From JBHHYR01 sp046757585 (lineage in GTDB: Bacteria; Desulfobacterota; Binatia; HRBIN30), in assembly GCA_046757585.1 (NCBI GenBank), contig JBHHYR010000021.1:1-32262 (forward strand): a stretch of DNA of 32,262 nt, in the 5' to 3' direction. The notes under the pieces are model-generated. The model saw nothing but the letters and a program-made list of their open reading frames with translations. It searched no databases and had not been told where the DNA came from. Position numbers and translations under genes: made by a program. Shown in pieces: positions 1-8,288 of this stretch (the stretch's first letter is position 1; each line of letters starts with the position of its first letter).

Positions 1-2113
1 GGCAGCTGCGCGGGCACTCGTCGCTATGGCCACCGTGCTGTGGCTCGCTGTACCGCTGCAGGCGGAGCAGACCGTAACCCTTACTCACCGTGCGCTGGGA
101 ACGCACTCACCCGCCACTCCCTTCCAGCGCTTCTTCTCCGACGGACGGCGGCTGGCAGCGGCGACGACAGCGACGTGGGGCCAGGTCGAGGACGACCTGA
201 GCGCTTGGGGGCCGGCTCTGATCTTCGCGTTGCTCGATCGCAATGTGGCGACGGACGTCGTGCTGGATCTCGCGGCGCCCTTGGAGAGCAAGGGGACGGC
301 GCCTACCCTGATGTTCCGCACCTTGGGGTTGTATGCTGCCAAGACGCGGGTCCCGTTCACGCACACGCCGGCGTTGAAAGATGCCATTGCTCGCAACTTG
401 CGCCGCATTGAACACGCTACGCACGATCTGGAGGCCTTGACCGCCGGACCCCGGTTGTCGCCGTGGGGAAGTATCGGTGCCGGGGCCTGGCTTGCGTATC
501 TGGAGCTGCTCTATGGCGAGCATTTCGATCTCGAAGACCCCGGCGCGGGGCGCTGGCGCGCCGATGGGATCCGGATCGTCGAAGAGTTGCTTGTCCGCGG
601 GCGGTCCCCGGCCAGTGGCTTTCGGCGTGACCCGCGGGATGCACAGCTTGCACTGTGGCCGACGGCCTTGGCAATTTACGCGCTGGTTCAGGCATACGAG
701 AGCGAGCAAGTGGTGCGGTATGAGTCGGCGGCAATTGCGGCGGCAGGCGCTACCGTAGCGCTGCGTGCCCGCAACGGCAGCTACTTCTCGACGACCGCAA
801 AGGCTGCGACGGACGCCCGCGCGAACGCTTATCTGGCCGGTGCCCTCTTGCTGCTGTTCAAGGACACAGGCAGCGCGGTGTATCGCGACCGAGCGGTGGA
901 GATATTGCACTGGCTGACAAGCGGGTCGGGGGCGGCAGCGGCCGCAAACGACGCGAGCCTGAGCGTCCACACGGCGTATCTTGCGCTGCTGCTGGACAGC
1001 CTGGCGACGCAGCCGTTCGAAAACGTCCTCGGCCGCCGGCCCATGCGCCTTGCGGTCCCACTCGGCCAGCCTTCCGCGCAGACGGTCAACGAAATGGCTG
1101 CACGGTTGCGGCCAGTGACGTTCCGCTACCGGGAGATGTTCGACGGTGTGTTGCATACCCTGCTGGAGCGGGTCCCACGCTCCGCAGGGGACTTCGCGTA
1201 CGACCATGACGATGCGCCAGGCTATGCGGCGCAGGTCTTGCTGGCTGGCGGGGACACCACCGTGGCGCCGCAGATCATTGAACGTGTCCAGCGCTTGCTC
1301 GCCTGGCCCCGGCGGCGCGATTTCGACGAAATGGCGTTCGGAGCCGGCGCGCTCCTTGCGGCACTGGATCATCCCGGTGCGATCGGCGCTGGTAGGGCGG
1401 GCCGGTCGCTGGCCCGCTACGTGTTCCTCTCTGCCAGCTTGGCGTTCGTGGATCGCTACTACTTCGATTGGCTCGATTGGTTGACCGGCAGTCGCCGCTG
1501 GGGAGGTCCCACGACCATCGGTGCGCAGATCACCGCGACACAGCTCCGCTACGCGGCGCACTTTCCCCGTCAAAAGGTGGGGAGGCTGTTTCGGCCGCTC
1601 CACGTCGGCCGCGCACTGCTTGCCGGCGCCGAACAGCATGCGTGGGACGGGTTGCGATACGTCTACCGCGCGGCCCCGGAGAATGACCGGATTCAACTGC
1701 TACCGAACGCCATGATCATCGTCGATCTCGTGCACGCGCACGAGCTGACTGGTGATGCGGCGTACCTCGAACGCGCGGAGAGCGTGGCCGCTGGCCTGGA
1801 CGCACTCTGGGACGTGAGGCACAAGGCCTATTTCGACGCCTCCGACCAGGTTGGCGCAGCTGGCTACCGGTCGCTGTCGGGCAATAGCTATGCGGCACTC
1901 GCGTTGCTGCGGCTGTTCGAGGCGACCCGTAAGCCGCCCTACCGAGAGCGGGCCTTGAAGGTGTTTGATTTCATCAATGGGGATCTCTACGCACAGGGCA
2001 TTGCCTACCACCATCTCGACCGCCACGGGCGTGCTGCCGGCGATATCTGGTGCAGTGGCTGCAACTGGCGCCTGCTGAGCGAGCTGGTGGAGCTGGCACG
2101 GCTACCGAAATAG
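1..2113 (+). CDS. Secreted alpha-helical (alpha/alpha-toroid-like) protein, 5' end cut by window edge
   Basis: The reading frame is open to the first base of the window. The first in-frame ATG is at 26, but the codons before it (reading ARALVA) continue into a hydrophobic run ending LAVPLQA, followed by EQ. This looks like a signal peptide with a Sec cleavage site near PLQA-EQ, so the true start probably lies left of the window. The rest, about 690 residues, is rich in alanine, leucine and arginine. It has repeated helical-hairpin patterns such as TGDAAYLERAESVAAGLDAL, also seen in six-hairpin glycosidase and AGE/DUF255-type toroids, and a C-terminal CSGCNW segment. I do not recognise a catalytic signature and assign no activity. 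Its stop overlaps the convergent cofE stop by 12 bases (2102-2113). Exported location is likely; function is unknown. Confidence 0.75.
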   Translation, partial: AAARALVAMATVLWLAVPLQAEQTVTLTHRALGTHSPATPFQRFFSDGRRLAAATTATWGQVEDDLSAWGPALIFALLDRNVATDVVLDLAAPLESKGTAPTLMFRTLGLYAAKTRVPFTHTPALKDAIARNLRRIEHATHDLEALTAGPRLSPWGSIGAGAWLAYLELLYGEHFDLEDPGAGRWRADGIRIVEELLVRGRSPASGFRRDPRDAQLALWPTALAIYALVQAYESEQVVRYESAAIAAAGATVALRARNGSYFSTTAKAATDARANAYLAGALLLLFKDTGSAVYRDRAVEILHWLTSGSGAAAAANDASLSVHTAYLALLLDSLATQPFENVLGRRPMRLAVPLGQPSAQTVNEMAARLRPVTFRYREMFDGVLHTLLERVPRSAGDFAYDHDDAPGYAAQVLLAGGDTTVAPQIIERVQRLLAWPRRRDFDEMAFGAGALLAALDHPGAIGAGRAGRSLARYVFLSASLAFVDRYYFDWLDWLTGSRRWGGPTTIGAQITATQLRYAAHFPRQKVGRLFRPLHVGRALLAGAEQHAWDGLRYVYRAAPENDRIQLLPNAMIIVDLVHAHELTGDAAYLERAESVAAGLDALWDVRHKAYFDASDQVGAAGYRSLSGNSYAALALLRLFEATRKPPYRERALKVFDFINGDLYAQGIAYHHLDRHGRAAGDIWCSGCNWRLLSELVELARLPK

Positions 2114-2854
2114 GTCGAACTCCCGTGCGCGGATGAGGCGGTTTGCACCGCCTGCGGCCGGCGTGAATTCGTAGCCGCGCACGAGGGCGCCCGGGATACC
2201 GTCCGCCTTGCGCATCACCAGGCCGGCGGCAGCGGCCAAGGCGTCCGCCTGAGCCATGACGGTGTGACGCAACTCTCGACCAGTCAGGTCATGCTGCCCG
2301 CGCAGGTCCAAGAGCGCGTCCATTCCTGCCAGGCCAAGTGCGAAATCGACCAGCCCCTCGCGCCACGGCCGCCCGAAGGTGTCCGTGATCAGCACGGCCA
2401 CCTCGGCACCGGCCTGCTCCCGGAAGGCCGCGCGCAGGTGCTGCGCAGACGCATCCGGGTCTTCGGGCAACAGAATGACGATACCAGGCCCGAGGCTGTT
2501 CGATTCGTCCACGCCGGCGTTGGCGCACACCCAGCCGGGGCCAGTTTCAACGATGAGATGGCCGCGGTCCATCTTGATGATCCGGTGGGTTTCCCGCAGC
2601 ACGACCTCCACCACGCGCGGGTCCTTCTCCCTGGTTTGCGCTGCGAGGTGCGTGGCAAACGCCGACGCGGTGACATCGTTGAGCCGGGCGATTCTTCCCT
2701 CGGCTTTCGAGACGACCTTCTGACAGACGGCAATCACGTCGCCGCTGGTGCACCGCAGCCTGCCGCGGTCCAGTGCGGCCAAGAGTAACGCTGCGAGATC
2801 ATCGCCCGGCTGGATCGGCGGCACGCCCGTGATCGGGTGGACGGTGATGCTCAT
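2102..2854 (-). CDS. cofE: Coenzyme F420:L-glutamate ligase CofE
   Basis: CofE adds L-glutamates to F420-0 using GTP, the last step of F420 synthesis, in the cytoplasm. The 250-residue product has the family's signature stretches in order: GDVIAVCQKVVSKAEGR (about 42-58), GWVCANAGVDESNS (about 110-123) and ITDTFGRPWREGLVDFALG (about 158-176). The length matches stand-alone archaeal-type CofE. It lacks the extra C-terminal FMN domain of actinobacterial FbiB, so any dehydro-F420 reductase would have to be encoded elsewhere. The ATG at 2854 overlaps the cofD stop as ATGA (2851-2854), typical of translational coupling, and this decides the start over an upstream in-frame extension. It is the last gene of a minus-strand run starting with cofG. 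Family assignment is firm. Confidence 0.95.
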   Translation of the reverse strand: MSITVHPITGVPPIQPGDDLAALLLAALDRGRLRCTSGDVIAVCQKVVSKAEGRIARLNDVTASAFATHLAAQTREKDPRVVEVVLRETHRIIKMDRGHLIVETGPGWVCANAGVDESNSLGPGIVILLPEDPDASAQHLRAAFREQAGAEVAVLITDTFGRPWREGLVDFALGLAGMDALLDLRGQHDLTGRELRHTVMAQADALAAAAGLVMRKADGIPGALVRGYEFTPAAGGANRLIRAREFDLFR

Positions 2855-3813
2855 CGGCGCAGTTCCGCGAGTACGGTCGCCGCCAGGCGTCGCGACTTGG
2901 CGGGACTGGTCATGATGGTGTCCGTTACGACCGGCCGCATTCCGAGGGCGGCGATGCGGGCAGCCAATGCGGCGTCGCGCTGGTCGATGACGAACACGTC
3001 GGCGCAGTCGCGATACAGGCGTGCCACACCGAGCGGTGACACGTCGTGTCCCAGCCCCTTCAGCATGCGGTGCAGCGGGCCTTTGATAGGGGCACCGGCC
3101 ACGATTGGACTGATGGCGGCGACCCGCGCTCGCGTCGTACGTAAGGCGGACCGCATGCCGCGCAGCGCCAGGATCGGTCCAATACTGACGAAGGGGTTGC
3201 TCGGTGGGATGATCACGACGTCGGCGCGGCGCAGCGCCGCACGGGCCCCTGTGACCGGGCGTGCTGCGCGCGCCCCGCGCAGCCTGATGCCGGTCACACG
3301 CCCGCGGCCGCGCCCGCGGACGAGATAACGCTGAAAGGGAAGCGGCCCGGGGCCAGCGACCTCCACGACGGTGCGCACGGACGCGTTGCTCATCGGAAGG
3401 ACGTTGACCTGCACGCCGTACGCACGCGCGATCGCCGCCGTGACGGTACGCAGCGTGGCGCCGCGTTGCAATGCATCCGTGCGAAAGATGTGCGTCGCCA
3501 GATCCGCATCGCCGAGCTGAAACCACGTTTCGTCGTAGAACCGCCCGAGCGCGTCGAGGCAGCGGAACCCATCGTGCCGCACTCCCCAGCCCCGGGCGCG
3601 ATTGGCCACGCCCGCGAGGGTGTAGATGACAGTGTCGACGTCAGGTGAGACATGGAGACCGAAGAAGGTCTCGTCGTCTCCCGTGTTCACGATCACCGTG
3701 AGACGGCGTGGATCAAGAAGCGCGCTGAGTCCCCGTAAGAAGCGCGCTGCGCCTACGCCCCCAGCGAGCACCGTCACGCGTTTCGCGCGCTCCGTTGGCC
3801 GACACTCTCCCAT
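2851..3813 (-). CDS. cofD: 2-phospho-L-lactate (or PEP) transferase CofD
   Basis: CofD transfers the activated three-carbon phospho-acid (phospholactyl or enolpyruvyl moiety) from its GDP-linked form to FO, giving F420-0 or its dehydro form. The N-terminal VTVLAGGVGAARFLRGL motif (about 13-29), NTGDDETFFGLHVSPDVDT (about 42-60) and the PPSNPFVSIGPIL motif are classical for the family, and about 320 residues is normal. The ATG at 3813 is chosen because it has a GGAAGAG stretch about 12 bases upstream. It makes a 101-base overlap with the end of cofH. A GTG at 3777, directly before the conserved core, is a realistic alternative with a smaller overlap. The gene ends in an ATGA junction with cofE. 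No cofC/fbiD guanylyltransferase gene is visible in the window. Confidence 0.94.
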   Translation of the reverse strand: MGECRPTERAKRVTVLAGGVGAARFLRGLSALLDPRRLTVIVNTGDDETFFGLHVSPDVDTVIYTLAGVANRARGWGVRHDGFRCLDALGRFYDETWFQLGDADLATHIFRTDALQRGATLRTVTAAIARAYGVQVNVLPMSNASVRTVVEVAGPGPLPFQRYLVRGRGRGRVTGIRLRGARAARPVTGARAALRRADVVIIPPSNPFVSIGPILALRGMRSALRTTRARVAAISPIVAGAPIKGPLHRMLKGLGHDVSPLGVARLYRDCADVFVIDQRDAALAARIAALGMRPVVTDTIMTSPAKSRRLAATVLAELRR

Positions 3814-4957
3814 AAGTCGTCGTGCGCTCTTCCGGAATACGCCCCGCATCCTCGATGAGCGCCCGGATCCGTTCAACCGAAATGTACTCGCCGGCATCAC
3901 CGCCAGCCGACTTGGTGATCTGCTCTTCCATCAGTGTACCGCCGAAATCGTTCACGCCAGCGTCGAAAGTGAGTTGTGCCAGGTCGGTTCCCAGCTTAAC
4001 CCACGAGGTTTGCAGATTATCGATCCATCCCCGCAGCATCAGGCGGGAGCAGGCGTACATGCGCAGGTCGACGGCACCCTTCGGTGGCGGATCGACGAGG
4101 CCTTTCTGGTAGAGGGCGGTGTACGTGTGGATGAAACGCAACGGTACGAACTCCGTGAAACCTCCGGTGTCCTGCTGAATCGAGCGCAGCAGCAGCAGGT
4201 GGCGGACCAGATGCTCGGGCTTCTCGATGTGACCGTACATGACGGTTGACGACGACCGGACGCCGAGGCGGTGGGCCGTGGTGATGATTTCCACCCAGGT
4301 CCGCACATCCACCTTCTTGTGACTGAGGACGTCGCGAATGTCGTCATCAAGGATCTCGGCGGCCGTACCTGGCATCGTATCGAGTCCGGCTTCCTTCAGC
4401 ATGGCGATGTACTCGCCGTACCGCATGCCCGTGCGGCGGGCGCCGTACATGATTTCCATGGGTGAGAAGGCATGGATATGGATATGCGGATAGTGTGCCT
4501 TGATCGCTAGCAGCAGGTCGCGATAGCCGAAGGGGTCCATCTCCGGGTTGATGCCACCCTGCATGCAGATCTCGGTTGCGCCGCAGTCGACGGCGTCCTG
4601 CACCTTCGCCAGCACTTGCTCGGTGCTATCAGTGCGGGCATCGGGATCCTTCCGATGGCGGGCAAAGCCGCAGAACTGACAACCCACGAAGCACACATTG
4701 GTGAAGTTGATGTTGCGGTTGACCACGTACGTGATCACGGGACCCACATCGACCTCGCGCACGTAGTTGGCGGTGCGAACCACGGCGGCGAGATCGCTGC
4801 CCTCCGCCCGCAGCAGAGCGAGGCCGTCCTCATAGCACAGCTCTTCGCCCGCCAGGGCGCGTTCGAGCAGCGCGGCGAGCGCGGGCCGTGCCGCGCCGAT
4901 GACCTCTGCCAGCGGGCGCGGATCGCGCACCAAATCGTGGAGTTGATTTATCCGCAT
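3713..4957 (-). CDS. cofH: FO synthase subunit CofH (radical SAM)
   Basis: CofH joins a tyrosine-derived fragment to 5-amino-6-ribitylaminouracil by radical SAM chemistry; CofG then finishes the deazaflavin FO. The radical SAM cluster motif CxxxCxxC is at C89, C93 and C96 within NVCFVGCQFCGF, followed by the conserved CMQGGINPEMD stretch and, later, SSSTVMYGHIEKPEH and INDFGGT-like VNDFGGTLMEEQITKSAGG. These separate CofH from CofG and from MqnC/MqnE-type relatives, which share the fold. The ATG at 4957 has a strong GAGAGGAG ribosome site about 8 bases upstream and overlaps the cofG stop by 10 bases. The last 35 or so residues are arginine-rich and overlap cofD, so the C-terminus may be lineage-specific. 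The predicted length is 414 residues. Confidence 0.94.
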   Translation of the reverse strand: MRINQLHDLVRDPRPLAEVIGAARPALAALLERALAGEELCYEDGLALLRAEGSDLAAVVRTANYVREVDVGPVITYVVNRNINFTNVCFVGCQFCGFARHRKDPDARTDSTEQVLAKVQDAVDCGATEICMQGGINPEMDPFGYRDLLLAIKAHYPHIHIHAFSPMEIMYGARRTGMRYGEYIAMLKEAGLDTMPGTAAEILDDDIRDVLSHKKVDVRTWVEIITTAHRLGVRSSSTVMYGHIEKPEHLVRHLLLLRSIQQDTGGFTEFVPLRFIHTYTALYQKGLVDPPPKGAVDLRMYACSRLMLRGWIDNLQTSWVKLGTDLAQLTFDAGVNDFGGTLMEEQITKSAGGDAGEYISVERIRALIEDAGRIPEERTTTYGRVSANGARETRDGARWGRRRSALLTGTQRAS

Positions 4958-6162
4958 AGTGGTACTCCTCTCTCTGCCGCGCGCTGTGCGACGGCGTCCC
5001 GCAGAGCGGGATCGAGAAAACCCGGGCGGTCCACGTACTCGGCGTAGATCGGGAGCCGGGGTTGTAACGTAAAGCCTTGCGCCCGGCAGGTGTCCGCCAA
5101 CGCCCTCACGTGGGGCCAAGGCGCTTCGGGATTCACGTAGTCGGGCGTCAGCGGTGAGATGCCTCCCCAATCATTGATACCGGCAGCCAAGAAGAGACGA
5201 TGGTCGTCCGGGCTGAGATTCGGCGGCGCCTGGATGTTCATGTCTCCCAGCATCAGCCGAGCGACAGCAATCGTCCGGGCGATGTCGAGACTCGAGGGCT
5301 CGGGGCTGGCGGCCATTGGGGTGGTTGGCTTGGCTCGAAAGTTCTGGATGATGACTTCTTGGATGTGCCCGTACGCGCGGTGCAGGTCCCGGACCGCCGC
5401 GAGACTGGCGATCACCTCAGCCCGCGTCTCACCGATCCCGAGCAGCAGGCCAGTGGTGAAGGCAATTCCGAGCTCACCCGCGTCCCGCATCATTTGCAGA
5501 CGGACCGTCGGGTCCTTGTCGACGGCATAATAATGGGCTTCGCCTTTGCGTCGCAAGCGCGGGCTCACGTTTTCCAGCATCAAGCCCATGCTGACATTGA
5601 CGGGCTTCAGAGCAGCCATTTCCGCGCGGCTCATCACGCCGGCGTTGGTGTGCGGCAGCAAGCACTCATCGAGCGCGATCTCGCATGCCTGGCCCACGTA
5701 GCTGATCGTGCTCGAATGGCCGAGCACCTGCAAGGTAGACCGATGTGAACGGAACGCCGCCTCCGGGTTGTCGCCCAAACACATCAGGGCCTCGATGCAC
5801 CGCAGCGCGCGCCCGCCGCGCGCCCACGTTCGGATCTCTTCAGGCAGCATCGTCCAAGCGTGCATGTCGTGCGGGTCGCTGCGAAACGTGCAGTACGAGC
5901 ATCGATCACGACACAAGTTGGTCACTGGCAGAAACACCTTGGGCGAATAGGTGACGACCGTGCCCTTGAGGCGGGTGCGCACCTGGCCGGCAGCGGCGAG
6001 TAGCGCACTCAGCTCTTCCGGCGCCTCGCATTCGATGAGTGCGAGCGCCTCGGTGTCCGTGATAGGCGTGCCATCCACGGCGCGCTCCAAGGGTCCCCGC
6101 GCCGCAGAGCTGATCCTGCGCAGTTGGCCGGCAGCAGTTCCCGTCTCTGAGCTCCAGAGCAT
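4948..6162 (-). CDS. cofG: FO synthase subunit CofG (radical SAM)
   Basis: CofG is 7,8-didemethyl-8-hydroxy-5-deazariboflavin synthase, the second half of FO synthesis. The 404-residue product has the radical SAM motif at C84, C88 and C91 (NLCRDRCSYCTF). CofG-typical stretches follow: CLGDNPE, LPHTNAGVM, MGLMLENVSPRL, TTGLLLGIGET and NFRAKPTTPM. CofG and CofH are separate genes here, as in archaea and cyanobacteria, not fused as in actinobacterial FbiC. The ATG at 6162 follows a TATGAT-like hexamer (6175-6180, minus strand) by only about 12 bases, so a short-leader transcript is possible, though the -35 match is poor. An 88-base gap separates it from the upstream minus-strand gene. Confidence 0.95.
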   Translation of the reverse strand: MLWSSETGTAAGQLRRISSAARGPLERAVDGTPITDTEALALIECEAPEELSALLAAAGQVRTRLKGTVVTYSPKVFLPVTNLCRDRCSYCTFRSDPHDMHAWTMLPEEIRTWARGGRALRCIEALMCLGDNPEAAFRSHRSTLQVLGHSSTISYVGQACEIALDECLLPHTNAGVMSRAEMAALKPVNVSMGLMLENVSPRLRRKGEAHYYAVDKDPTVRLQMMRDAGELGIAFTTGLLLGIGETRAEVIASLAAVRDLHRAYGHIQEVIIQNFRAKPTTPMAASPEPSSLDIARTIAVARLMLGDMNIQAPPNLSPDDHRLFLAAGINDWGGISPLTPDYVNPEAPWPHVRALADTCRAQGFTLQPRLPIYAEYVDRPGFLDPALRDAVAQRAAERGVPLCG

Positions 6163-6174
6163 GCGGATCTAGCT

Positions 6175-6180
6175 ATCATA
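6175..6180 (-). promoter_or_regulatory. Possible -10 box for the cof genes
   Basis: On the minus strand the hexamer reads TATGAT, five of six bases of the sigma-70 -10 consensus. It sits about 12 bases before the cofG ATG. The region 17 bases upstream reads roughly CCGACT, a weak -35 match with three of six bases. If real, the transcript would be nearly leaderless. The genes could equally be read through from the histidine kinase promoter. Confidence 0.25.
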
Positions 6181-6250
6181 AGCGTGTTGCCCTGAACAGT
6201 CGGGCGGGGCACGCCGGTGCGTGGGTGTCGCCCCGGCTGACGGGAAGTGC

Positions 6251-6931
6251 CTACGCCGTGACCGTTCTGATGTGCCGGCGTACACGCAACGCGAGCAGCC
6301 CGTCTACGTTGCGATTATCGCGCAGGAAGCTGGCAACCCGCACCAACTCCCAAGGGTCGAAGATCGCCGCACAGCGACTCAGCAGCTCGCCATACACACG
6401 TTCCGGCATGCACGCGATACTGATGGCGGGGTCGTCCGCGTCGTCGAAGGCAATCGGCAGCGTGTCTGGATCAATCTCATTGAGCACCTCCTGCAAGGCG
6501 CCCAAGAAGCGGGCCAGCTTGGTTGGACGCAGGGCATGGGGATAGAATTCGGAGTCGAGTCCACGGCGCAGATCGGTGGTTGCGACGACCACTCCCGCAT
6601 GGACGACCTGCAGCCGTGCAGGAAAGTAGTGGTACGTACGCGGCTCCTCAATCGACGCACGCGTGGCCTGGGCAACGTAGGTGCCCCGGCCATCAGTGAC
6701 CTCGAAGGTCAGGGTCGCCATCGGGTCCCACAGCGGCCGGTCGGAACCACATTCGGCTTGGCAACGATAGAGCCACTCTGTGTGATGGGAGCCGTGCGCC
6801 AGCCGGAAGGCATGGTAGGCTTCAATAGCTTCGTCGTCCGGGTCGGCGGTTGTCCGCGCACTGTCGGGGAACAGATGGAGCACCCCGCAGTCGTGGCAGC
6901 CGAGAAACGCTTGGCGGGGGTGCGGGCTCAT
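6251..6931 (-). CDS. Protein of unknown function coupled to a two-component hybrid
   Basis: This is a 226-residue soluble protein I do not recognise. It starts with a CHDCG pair (C12 and C15), and further cysteines at about 57 and 61 (RCQAEC) could complete a zinc-binding knuckle; this is inference. The middle is beta-rich (ATLTFEVTDGRGTYVAQATR). A histidine/tyrosine-rich HYFPARLQVVHAGVVVATT segment follows, and the C-terminus is acidic then basic. The ATG shares one base with the stop of the upstream response regulator/kinase (TGATG at 6929-6933), so the two are translationally coupled and probably act together. The opposite strand also has a long open frame, but this strand has the coupling and the more protein-like composition. 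A sensory or output partner of the kinase is plausible. Confidence 0.75.
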   Translation of the reverse strand: MSPHPRQAFLGCHDCGVLHLFPDSARTTADPDDEAIEAYHAFRLAHGSHHTEWLYRCQAECGSDRPLWDPMATLTFEVTDGRGTYVAQATRASIEEPRTYHYFPARLQVVHAGVVVATTDLRRGLDSEFYPHALRPTKLARFLGALQEVLNEIDPDTLPIAFDDADDPAISIACMPERVYGELLSRCAAIFDPWELVRVASFLRDNRNVDGLLALRVRRHIRTVTA

Positions 6932-8031
6932 CAGTGCAGTTGCGAGCTCGCGGCACTCGGACGCGCCGGGATCGTCACGATGAACTGGGTCCCCTGACCC
7001 ACCTCGCTGCGAACGCGGAGGTCGCCACCGAGCAGCTCGATCAGGCGAGTCGCAATGCGCAGGCCTAGACCCAGCCCACGGAAGCGCCGCCGCGCAGACG
7101 CGTCTGCCTGTGAAAGCCCCTCGAGTGCCTGGACGACTTCCTCCCGCTGCATGCCGATGCCTGTGTCACTCACCTCGATTTCCAGCGCACCCGGCTGCGG
7201 AGCGCGACGAACGGCGACGCCAACCGTTCCCTGCGCGGTGAACTTCACCGCGTTGTCGAGCAGCGCCCAGAGAATGCGCTCTACCTTCTCCTCGTCGCTG
7301 ATGGCTGCGAGGGCGCCGGAGGTGAGCTCCGTGCGCAGCAACAGTCCCTTTTGCTGCGCCAGCGGCTGAAATCGCTCGACCGCGTGCGCCACCGTTTCAC
7401 CCAGGTTGAACGGATGAATGTCGAGCGCAACTTCACCGGCGTCGACCGCGTTGAGCAAGAGAACCCCTTCGATCAGATTGAGCAGCTCGAAGGAATTGAC
7501 CTGGATCCGCTCCAAAGCGTTCTGTTGGTCCGCGTTGATCACGGTTCGGAGCTCCTCAGCGAGAATGGCACTGTAGCCGATGATGGCACTCAGGGGCGTG
7601 CGCAACTCGTGGGACAGGTTGGCGAGGAAATCCTCCTTCATGCGGCGGGTCCGCAGATGCGCGCGGCGGCGTGCAACCGCCCGCCGAACTAAATCGGAAA
7701 TCTGTGGCACGTCGAAGGGCTTTGAAATGTAGTCGAATACGCCATGACGAAGCCCCCGAATCGCGGAATCGAGGGAGCTGTAACCCGTGACGATGATCAC
7801 CTCGATGTCCGGGTCGAACGCCTTGATCCGTTCCATCACCTCTACCCCGGACATCGCCGGCATGCGAAGGTCGAGGGTGACAACGTCGATGGGTCTGGAC
7901 TGCACGATCTCCATGGCTTGCGGCCCGCCGCTGGCGGTGAAGACGTTGTAGGATGGCTTGAAGATCATCCGCAGGGACTCCGCGGGACCCCGTTCGTCAT
8001 CGACAATTAGCAGCGACGCTCGCTCTTCCAT
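6931..8031 (-). CDS. Hybrid response regulator receiver-histidine kinase
   Basis: A 366-residue cytoplasmic signalling protein with an N-terminal receiver domain (about 5-120) followed by HisKA (about 130-200) and HATPase_c (about 245-360) domains. Receiver residues are intact: acidic pair D11/D12, phospho-acceptor D54 (LDLRMPAMSG), T82 and K104 (SKPF). The kinase H-box is FLANLSHELRTPL with H141. The N-box has N260 (LDNAVKF), and the G-boxes are DTGIGM and GLGLGLRI. There is no transmembrane segment, so its input probably arrives through receiver phosphorylation by another kinase. REC-HK proteins of this order usually act as intermediates or phosphate-controlled kinases. No DNA-binding response regulator lies beside it. 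It is transcribed toward the cof genes and coupled to the unknown gene at 6251-6931. Confidence 0.93.
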   Translation of the reverse strand: MEERASLLIVDDERGPAESLRMIFKPSYNVFTASGGPQAMEIVQSRPIDVVTLDLRMPAMSGVEVMERIKAFDPDIEVIIVTGYSSLDSAIRGLRHGVFDYISKPFDVPQISDLVRRAVARRRAHLRTRRMKEDFLANLSHELRTPLSAIIGYSAILAEELRTVINADQQNALERIQVNSFELLNLIEGVLLLNAVDAGEVALDIHPFNLGETVAHAVERFQPLAQQKGLLLRTELTSGALAAISDEEKVERILWALLDNAVKFTAQGTVGVAVRRAPQPGALEIEVSDTGIGMQREEVVQALEGLSQADASARRRFRGLGLGLRIATRLIELLGGDLRVRSEVGQGTQFIVTIPARPSAASSQLH

Positions 8032-8150
8032 ACGGACCTCACAGAATGGGCGTATTGGCGAACAGCATGTAGAATGCCAAACGGTGGCCAGACTGAAACG
8101 TCACGCGAGGTTCCAGCTCTGGACCCTTGTTGTTTAAGGAGGTTTCGTGC

Positions 8151-8288
8151 GTGGGTGGCACCGCTTGGCGACCGCTCGGGCTCGGGGAAGGAGAACCGTC
8201 GTTGTGCAAAGTTGGACGGTGCGGCGGGAAAGTGACGCCGTGGGGGAGGCTCTGCGCTGCTAGAGCGCAACGAACCGTTACAGTGTGA
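8151..8288 (+). CDS. Possible small ORF behind a perfect Shine-Dalgarno sequence
   Basis: The gap between the kinase and the RND exporter contains AAGGAGG at 8136-8142 on the plus strand. A GTG at 8151 lies 8 bases after it and opens a 45-codon frame rich in glycine and cysteine. A second GTG at 8147 opens a different 38-codon frame. Neither product resembles a family I know, and the frame end at 8288 overlaps the exporter's 3' end. The ribosome site is strong but may be chance, so this is a weak call. Confidence 0.2.
   Translation: MGGTAWRPLGLGEGEPSLCKVGRCGGKVTPWGRLCAARAQRTVTV

Noticed and set aside
107..1696. Long minus-strand open frame (529 codons) opposite the first gene
   Set aside because: Composition is arginine/proline/glutamine-rich and unlike a folded protein; the plus strand has a signal peptide and helical repeats.
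6221..6997. Plus-strand open frame of 258 codons over the unknown gene
   Set aside because: The minus-strand gene is coupled to the kinase by TGATG; the plus frame has no ribosome site or family-like segment and runs into the kinase.
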